Source: Bacteroidota bacterium
Lineage (GTDB): Bacteria; Bacteroidota; Bacteroidia; Chitinophagales; JACZTA01
Reading direction: 5' to 3'
Assembly: GCA_022573915.1 (NCBI GenBank)
Contig: JACZTA010000004.1
Location: 1-33,278 of the forward strand
DNA: 33,278 nt
The notes beneath the pieces are model-generated. The model ran no database searches and had not been told where the DNA came from. It was given only the letters and a program-made list of their open reading frames with translations. Positions 28,434-33,278 of the stretch are shown piece by piece. A program made the translations under genes and the position numbers. Positions within the stretch are counted from its first letter, which is position 1, and each line of letters starts with the position of its first letter.

Positions 28434-29492
28434 CTATAAAGTCTTTACGTAGGCCTTCATTATTTCAATGCCTTTTTCATCCGGAAGACTGGTTCCAATA
28501 AATGGCATGAATCCCGATTCAACATTCCCGACAAGAAATGTTTTTTTAGATTCAATACCGGTCTCATCAAATGGAGTATAATTTCTGAAATCCAGGCCCA
28601 GCCAATCTGAAAATCCACCGGGAGAATGGCAATGGCTGCAGTTGATCTCCATGTAAGCCCTGCCTCGTTCTTCATCGCTCGAACTGTCATCATTATAATC
28701 AGCGAGGTTGTCAACAGAAGTTATATCAAAGTTATTGATCAAGCCTAGTTGTTGAAAATGATCCAGTTGATTCAATGTATCTCCATTTCTTTCCACTTGC
28801 CTGTTGAGATTATATAATTTCAGGCCAATCAGAGTCATTTTGCCATCGGATTGATGACAAGTGAAACATTCTTTGTTACTTGGAATGTGATAGGTGGTTA
28901 CTTTACCTTCTCCTTTTTCATTTATCCAGTTCCTGGGTTCATCATTACCACTAGTCAGTAGATAGGCTTCGGTCTGGCTATCATTCCATTTATACACCGC
29001 AACCTTCCATTCATTATTTTCAAGGATCAAGAATCTCGTTTCAATTATATTTTTCCCTTTGGAAGGGGTTCTCTCATCCTTCCAATAATAAAATGTTTTA
29101 ACTATCCATGTTCCATCGGGGAAAGTGGGTAAACCATCATCGATTTTAGTAAGCTGTTCACCGGCGGGAAGTCTGATCAAACGTTGTTTTTCGGCATAAT
29201 CTGAAAAGAGTTCAGAGGATAACTCATAAAGGTAATAATCAGATGCAGGTATGAGGTCAGAAATTGGGCTGGTAAACACACCTATTTCTGAAAGCTTTAA
29301 TGGAAAATCCGGGTCAGTTGGACCGAAGTTATTTTTTTGACAAGCATGTATGGTGAATAGAAGAATTGCGAATAAAATGCTAACATTTCGTTTTTTGTTA
29401 TCAATCAATGGCCTGATATGTTTTTTGAATGTGTCGATAATTCCGTATTGGAGGCCTGATAATAAAAGATAAGTTACACTTTGTTCGTTCAA
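28434..29492 (-). CDS. Lipoprotein with two c-type haem-binding motifs
   Basis: CFTCHQSDGKMTLIGLK and CSHCHSPGG (two CxxCH); lipobox-like LLFTIHAC. An alternative TTG start at 29408 would give a compact lipoprotein signal MIDNKKRNVSILFAILLFTIHAC. Confidence 0.75.
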   Translation of the reverse strand: MNEQSVTYLLLSGLQYGIIDTFKKHIRPLIDNKKRNVSILFAILLFTIHACQKNNFGPTDPDFPLKLSEIGVFTSPISDLIPASDYYLYELSSELFSDYAEKQRLIRLPAGEQLTKIDDGLPTFPDGTWIVKTFYYWKDERTPSKGKNIIETRFLILENNEWKVAVYKWNDSQTEAYLLTSGNDEPRNWINEKGEGKVTTYHIPSNKECFTCHQSDGKMTLIGLKLYNLNRQVERNGDTLNQLDHFQQLGLINNFDITSVDNLADYNDDSSSDEERGRAYMEINCSHCHSPGGFSDWLGLDFRNYTPFDETGIESKKTFLVGNVESGFMPFIGTSLPDEKGIEIMKAYVKTL

Positions 29493-29501
29493 GTATCATT
29501 A

Positions 29502-29509
29502 CAAATATA
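29502..29509 (-). promoter_or_regulatory. Bacteroidota-type -7 box TATATTTG upstream of the haem-protein gene
   Basis: Exact TAnnTTTG on the minus strand. It is only about 10 bp from the ATG at 29492, which favours a downstream start (TTG 29408). Confidence 0.4.
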
Positions 29510-29520
29510 CGTAGATATAT

Positions 29521-29640
29521 ACAATGATTAATTTTGATAATTAAGGTTTAAATTAATGTTTTTACGGTGCTTCGTTAGCATTCTTCGCGTCCGTTTTCGC
29601 ACGCGCGTAAGGCCGGGCGACAGACTGCGAACAGGGAGGT
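29521..29640. repeat. 120-bp dispersed direct repeat, copy 1
   Basis: Aligns without gaps to 32341-32460 with 103/120 identities (hand count). Shared core GGCCGGGCGACAGACT(A/G)CGAACAGGGAGG. Confidence 0.92.
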
Positions 29641-30551
29641 TATTTAATATTTTCATTGATCCACTCTCCCGAAACGGATACTCTGGTCCACTTATTTACA
29701 CGCCCATAGTATCCATTTTTAAACAGTTCATCAATATTTACACCACCTCCGGCAGTTATACCTATTAATTTCCATTGTTCATTATCCTGTTCAAAGAGGC
29801 CTCCTCCGCTATGACCAGCTGTTGCAAAAAATTCTAAGGGTAGTGGAATCACATTTCCCATTTTATTGCAACATTGTTTGTTGGTAGGATGATCAAAATC
29901 TGCATATAAACTTGAATACTGGTTTGAATTTGGTTCCAAAAAACCTCCCAATGAATCTATAGTATTCTCACCTGCAATCTTTTTTTCAGATCTTTTATAT
30001 AATTGCTTTTTAGGTTTGTCCGCTAGATATATCATTCCATAGCCTACTCCAACAACTTCAGCGTGAAGTTCACCAAAGTCTGCGTTCAATTTTGCAGGAG
30101 TCAAATTTGTTACTTCACGGTCTAATTCTATTATGGCAAGGTCTGTTTTATTGTCAGAGTTGAGGTAGGTTGGGTGGAAAGTCAATTTAACCCCTTGGTA
30201 TAGCTGATCCTTATGATCCATAAAGCAAAATTGGAAATTTTTAATATCCGCTTTTCTGGGATTGGATGTGTTATATACAACCAGCATGGTGTCTTTACCT
30301 AGGTAAATTGTATCGGGCGTAATATCAACTTCGGTAAATATATGGGCTGCCGATAATATATGTTTGGGGGTGATTAAAACACATGAACCAAATAGGTTTC
30401 CATCCGATATAATTTTTCCAACGCAATCAAATTGTGGCTGCTGAGCCAAGGCAAAATATTTATTAATAGGAACGTCATGCCGGATAGCTCCAGAAATAAA
30501 AAAAAATGCTAATGATAGTACCAACAATGTTTTTAATTTTATGTTATTCAT
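29640..30551 (-). CDS. Trypsin-like (S1 fold) secreted serine protease
   Basis: FGSCVLITPKHILSAAHIF (His region), KTDLAIIELDREV (Asp region), TAGHSGGGLFEQ (Ser region). Start 30551 (MNNIKLKTLLVLSLAFFFISGA) is preferred. Confidence 0.8.
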   Translation of the reverse strand: MNNIKLKTLLVLSLAFFFISGAIRHDVPINKYFALAQQPQFDCVGKIISDGNLFGSCVLITPKHILSAAHIFTEVDITPDTIYLGKDTMLVVYNTSNPRKADIKNFQFCFMDHKDQLYQGVKLTFHPTYLNSDNKTDLAIIELDREVTNLTPAKLNADFGELHAEVVGVGYGMIYLADKPKKQLYKRSEKKIAGENTIDSLGGFLEPNSNQYSSLYADFDHPTNKQCCNKMGNVIPLPLEFFATAGHSGGGLFEQDNEQWKLIGITAGGGVNIDELFKNGYYGRVNKWTRVSVSGEWINENIK

Positions 30552-30647
30552 AGTCTTTCTTATCGCTTTTATGAGCAGGAAGGTAGCTTTTTGCTGCGAC
30601 ATTAATCCAAAAACATGATGGAAATAATGCCCTTATCTCCCGAATAG

Positions 30648-30821
30648 TCAATAACGCTGATATATAAACAATCTTGCGGTTTGCTTACTATTCCTGATCC
30701 CGGATTTGAAAACCTTCGCCAATACATCAAGGTTATTTATTCTGGAAATCTTATTTTAACTGTATATAATAAGCGCTTGTTAAAACTTGATTTTTTGGGC
30801 CAGACGATGAGTAGGTGTTGA
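30648..30821 (+). pseudogene. Possible remnant of a T9SS/beta-propeller gene
   Basis: Start-less open frame SITLIYKQSCGLLTIPDPGFENLRQYIKVIYSGNLILTVYNKRLLKLDFLGQTMSRC*; 'GNLILTVYNKRLLKLDFLGQT' resembles propeller-repeat text. Confidence 0.3.
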
Positions 30822-30884
30822 GTAAAAACAAAACTTAACTTGCTCCTTAGAGTTGACGCTGCGGAGAGGAGGAGGATGCTAAGA

Positions 30885-32267
30885 TTACAGAATAACTAAC
30901 TTCCCGGTGCTGAGCAGACCTCCATTTCCGATCAGTTTGTATATATATAACCCGCTTTTTAGATTCTCTTTGTACAAAGTCAGGACAGGAGACGTAATAT
31001 TATCTAACCTTTTAATTTCTCTGCCATATAGATCAAATATGCTTAAATAAGTTGTCTTTGAGATAAACTGTTCAGGAATAAACATTGAAGTAGAATTCGT
31101 AAAAGGATTCGGGTGAATACGCACATCTAGGCTGAAATCAATATATTGATTATCCACCGATAGAATCACACCGCAGGTATCGGTATAATTACCACCAATC
31201 CATTTGGCGATATAGTTAAAAGTATCAGTATCAATGGTCACGAAGCCTCCTACTATGTACAGCTCATTATTATAAACGCCTAATTCACTCACATTACCAG
31301 GCAAAAAGGAACTGCCAAAGCCGCACCATTGATTACCATCCCACTTTGCCACATATTCTGCCGGCACTCCACCAGCCGCCAAAAACTTTCCTGTAGCATA
31401 TAATTCACTATTAAATACTTCCAGGCCTTCAACCTGTCCCACGGGTAAATCCATACCTCCGCCGACATGTGACCACGATGTACCATCCCATTTTTGAATA
31501 TGGTTTCCTGCATTTCCAGCCTGGCTCGTGAAAAAACCACCTACATAAAGCTCTCCGTTATAAACCTTCATCGTATTTATCCAAGAATTGATTGTAAAAC
31601 CATTCCCTACCTGCCTCCATGAATTCCCGTCCCAACGGGCAATGTAGTGAAGCGTATCAATATTGAAGGTGCCCCCAATATAAAGTTCACCTTTATAAAC
31701 AGCAGCTGGTTCAATGGCTATCGCTCCTGATCCCTTCCAGTTGTTGTTATTCAGTATCGACCAATTAGTTCCATCCCATTTAGCAATACCATTTGCTTGC
31801 ATACCGGCAATACTGTCGAAGGTGCCCATCACATAAAGATCATTATTGTAAACCGTTAAATTCATTATAACACCGTTTCTAGCTGTTGCTATCTGTGTCC
31901 AAAGGCTATCATCCCACCTACCCAAATAGTGGTTGTTAGGATCAAGACCCCAAAATCGTCCATCAGCATAAATCTTATTCTTATACCGCACAATTCCGAA
32001 CACAGGAGAAGCACAATCTGTACCCCCGGCAAGTGAATCCCATTTAACTCCATCCCATCTGGCAATGCAATTGACTGAAATTCCATCTGCATATTTAAAC
32101 ATACCCCCAATATACAAGACACTGTCAATGGAATCGCCGTAAATCGTTCTTATCTGAACGTCAGTACCAGTTCCTAAATGAGCCCAATTTTGAGCAAATA
32201 CAGAAAAATTAACTGCACTTAATAATGAAAGGATTAATATCCATTTGAAGGTTAAACTCATTTTCAA
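30885..32267 (-). CDS. Secreted repeat (beta-propeller-like) protein with T9SS C-terminal domain
   Basis: Repeated 'AKWDG..W...G......V......Y..ELYVGG.F' units of about 45-50 aa; C-terminal VRIHPNPFTNS...KSGLYIYKLIGNGGLLSTGKLVIL. Confidence 0.88.
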   Translation of the reverse strand: MKMSLTFKWILILSLLSAVNFSVFAQNWAHLGTGTDVQIRTIYGDSIDSVLYIGGMFKYADGISVNCIARWDGVKWDSLAGGTDCASPVFGIVRYKNKIYADGRFWGLDPNNHYLGRWDDSLWTQIATARNGVIMNLTVYNNDLYVMGTFDSIAGMQANGIAKWDGTNWSILNNNNWKGSGAIAIEPAAVYKGELYIGGTFNIDTLHYIARWDGNSWRQVGNGFTINSWINTMKVYNGELYVGGFFTSQAGNAGNHIQKWDGTSWSHVGGGMDLPVGQVEGLEVFNSELYATGKFLAAGGVPAEYVAKWDGNQWCGFGSSFLPGNVSELGVYNNELYIVGGFVTIDTDTFNYIAKWIGGNYTDTCGVILSVDNQYIDFSLDVRIHPNPFTNSTSMFIPEQFISKTTYLSIFDLYGREIKRLDNITSPVLTLYKENLKSGLYIYKLIGNGGLLSTGKLVIL

Positions 32268-32340
32268 TAATCTAGTTACGAATCACCTGTATATTTTGAA
32301 TTAAAATTTAAACTAATATAGTAACAATTGAATTACTTAA

Positions 32341-32460
32341 ACAATGATTAATTTTGATAAATAAGGTTTAATTTAATGTTTTTGTAGTCCTTTGTCAGCA
32401 TTCTTCGTGCACGTAGTCGCAAGCGCGCAAGGCCGGGCGACAGACTACGAACAGGGAGGG
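32341..32460. repeat. 120-bp dispersed direct repeat, copy 2
   Basis: Gap-free alignment with copy 1 at 29521-29640. Carries an inverted pair CGTAGTC...GACTACG. Confidence 0.92.
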
Positions 32461-32490
32461 GCGTGAGTGAAATGGTATTCATATAAATAA

Positions 32491-32922
32491 GTTAGGTGCC
32501 AGTAAAAAAAATGAAAAAAGAACAGGAATTTGCTTTAGCCCTCTATAAAAAGCATCAATACGATCTTTTTCTGAAAAATGCTGAAGATTCAGATAGAATG
32601 GATCCTAAATGGGTAATTTGGAATGAAAGCAAAGAAGAAGGAAAAAAGAACCTAAGAAAATTAGGCATTAAGGTAAAAGAGGTCGAAGTTGATTTCTACG
32701 AATTCTGTGAATACATTAACGAAAATAAATTGAAAAATAATGGCGAATCTCGTGCGGGGTTTGCTGCTTTTTTAGCATTTAGTAATAAAGCCAAATAGAA
32801 TGGTAACTGGCACCTAACATTCGCTATATGCAATGGTGGCTAATACAAGTTGGTTTGTCGTTATCATTGAAGTTAATTAGTGGTTAATTGGCCATGAGCC
32901 ACCACTGCACATAGCGTTTACC
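32491..32922 (+). mobile_element. Putative integron-like gene cassette (single-ORF cassette with attC-like site)
   Basis: GTTAGGTGCCAGT (32491-32503) and its exact reverse complement ACTGGCACCTAAC (32806-32818) bracket one ORF. The 3' side carries a long palindrome ending in GTTAGCA. Confidence 0.6.
32511..32798 (+). CDS. Small hypothetical protein, putative cassette-borne ORF
   Basis: MKKEQEFALALYKKHQYDLFLKNAEDSDRMDPKWVIWNES... The ATG at 32511 is preferred over the GTG at 32496, which lies within the inverted-repeat boundary. Confidence 0.7.
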   Translation: MKKEQEFALALYKKHQYDLFLKNAEDSDRMDPKWVIWNESKEEGKKNLRKLGIKVKEVEVDFYEFCEYINENKLKNNGESRAGFAAFLAFSNKAK

Positions 32923-32929
32923 GTTAGCA
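32812..32929. other. attC-like recombination site (118 bp imperfect palindrome)
   Basis: ACCTAAC (fits RYYYAAC) ... GTTAGCA (GTT core) at the ends. Inner arms CGCTATATGCAATGGTGGCT (32822-32841) and AGCCACCACTGCACATAGCG (32897-32916) match at 18/20; the central loop is about 55 nt. Confidence 0.65.
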
Positions 32930-32953
32930 ACCAATTAAAACTAAAAATGAACT

Positions 32954-33187
32954 ATGAAAACAAAATTATTACTTATTGTAATCTGCAGCGGTTTCATTCT
33001 GTTGTTTAATCAATGTAAGAAAGATGACTCTGTATTTGACGTTTATTTCTGGACAAGTAAAACAGAAATAGAAGGAACACTAACACTTTACATTGATGAT
33101 AAGAATAAAGGAATCCTGCCATATTCAGCAATTAAACCAGAATGTGGAAACTGTATCCCGTCAAACAAATGTGGACAGATTACTTGA
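32954..33187 (+). CDS. Small putative lipoprotein, possibly 3'-truncated
   Basis: MKTKLLLIVICSGFILLFNQCKKDD lipoprotein signal, then EIEGTLTLYIDDKNKGILPYSAIKPECGN. The short Cys-rich tail ends abruptly at a stop overlapping an inverted repeat. Confidence 0.55.
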   Translation: MKTKLLLIVICSGFILLFNQCKKDDSVFDVYFWTSKTEIEGTLTLYIDDKNKGILPYSAIKPECGNCIPSNKCGQIT

Positions 33188-33263
33188 TTGTTGATTGAGA
33201 GGATGATATCTTTATTAACCCTTTCCTGAGAGTTATTTCTCAGGGAAATAAATCAACTAATCA
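33185..33263. repeat. Nested inverted-repeat structure
   Basis: Outer arms TGATTGTTGATT (33185-33196) and AATCAACTAATCA (33251-33263) with a 1-nt bulge. Inner exact hairpin CCTGAGA (33225-33231) / TCTCAGG (33238-33244). Confidence 0.5.
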
Positions 33264-33278
33264 TGGAAGATAACAAGA

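Noticed and set aside
32866-32889. GTTAATT direct repeat in the loop of the attC-like site considered as an independent element
   Set aside because: Short and AT-rich. It falls in the variable terminal loop of the larger palindrome, so it was not claimed separately.
33185-33263. Nested palindrome considered as a second attC site
   Set aside because: Its ends read GTT...AAC rather than AAC...GTT in either orientation, and it lacks an R'' box complementary to the preceding TTAGCAACC cassette start.
1-33278. CRISPR arrays, tRNA/rRNA genes, transposases or phage genes
   Set aside because: No regularly spaced direct repeats, cloverleaf/CCA-like signals or transposase/integrase/phage proteins were recognised in any of the supplied ORFs.

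Overview
This 33.3-kb window appears to be a chromosomal segment from a Bacteroidota bacterium. Support for that comes from at least four C-terminal T9SS-like sorting domains, several exact TAnnTTTG -7 boxes, TonB-CTD proteins and an OmpA fusion. The left part (about 0-7 kb) is housekeeping: AtoE-like transporter, surE, lpxB, a SpoIID/LytB-like protein and an M20 dipeptidase. The middle (about 7-17 kb) holds a T9SS esterase, three tandem TonB-CTD paralogues and a compact glycan operon (two CDP-paratose-epimerase-like SDRs, GT2, GT-C/TPR), followed by an antiporter. The right part (17-33 kb) is richer in accessory genes: T9SS secreted proteins, an ABC-2 exporter, a LamG/discoidin/OmpA fusion, a c-type haem protein and a trypsin-like protease. 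The strongest unexplained signals are near the right edge. At 32491-32929 a small ORF is packaged like an integron gene cassette: an exact 13-bp inverted repeat GTTAGGTGCCAGT/ACTGGCACCTAAC brackets the ORF, followed by a 118-bp attC-like imperfect palindrome, with no integrase visible. A gap-free 120-bp direct repeat (103/120 identical by hand count) occurs at 29521-29640 and 32341-32460, and brackets a protease/T9SS gene pair. Other notable items are a well-formed OmpA-fusion gene whose signal peptide region has no ATG/GTG/TTG start, an SDR with FxxxK in place of YxxxK, a GHSGGG serine-protease motif, and a probable eroded propeller-gene remnant. No rRNA, tRNA, CRISPR, transposase or integrase was recognised. 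All calls come from reading the sequence without database searches.
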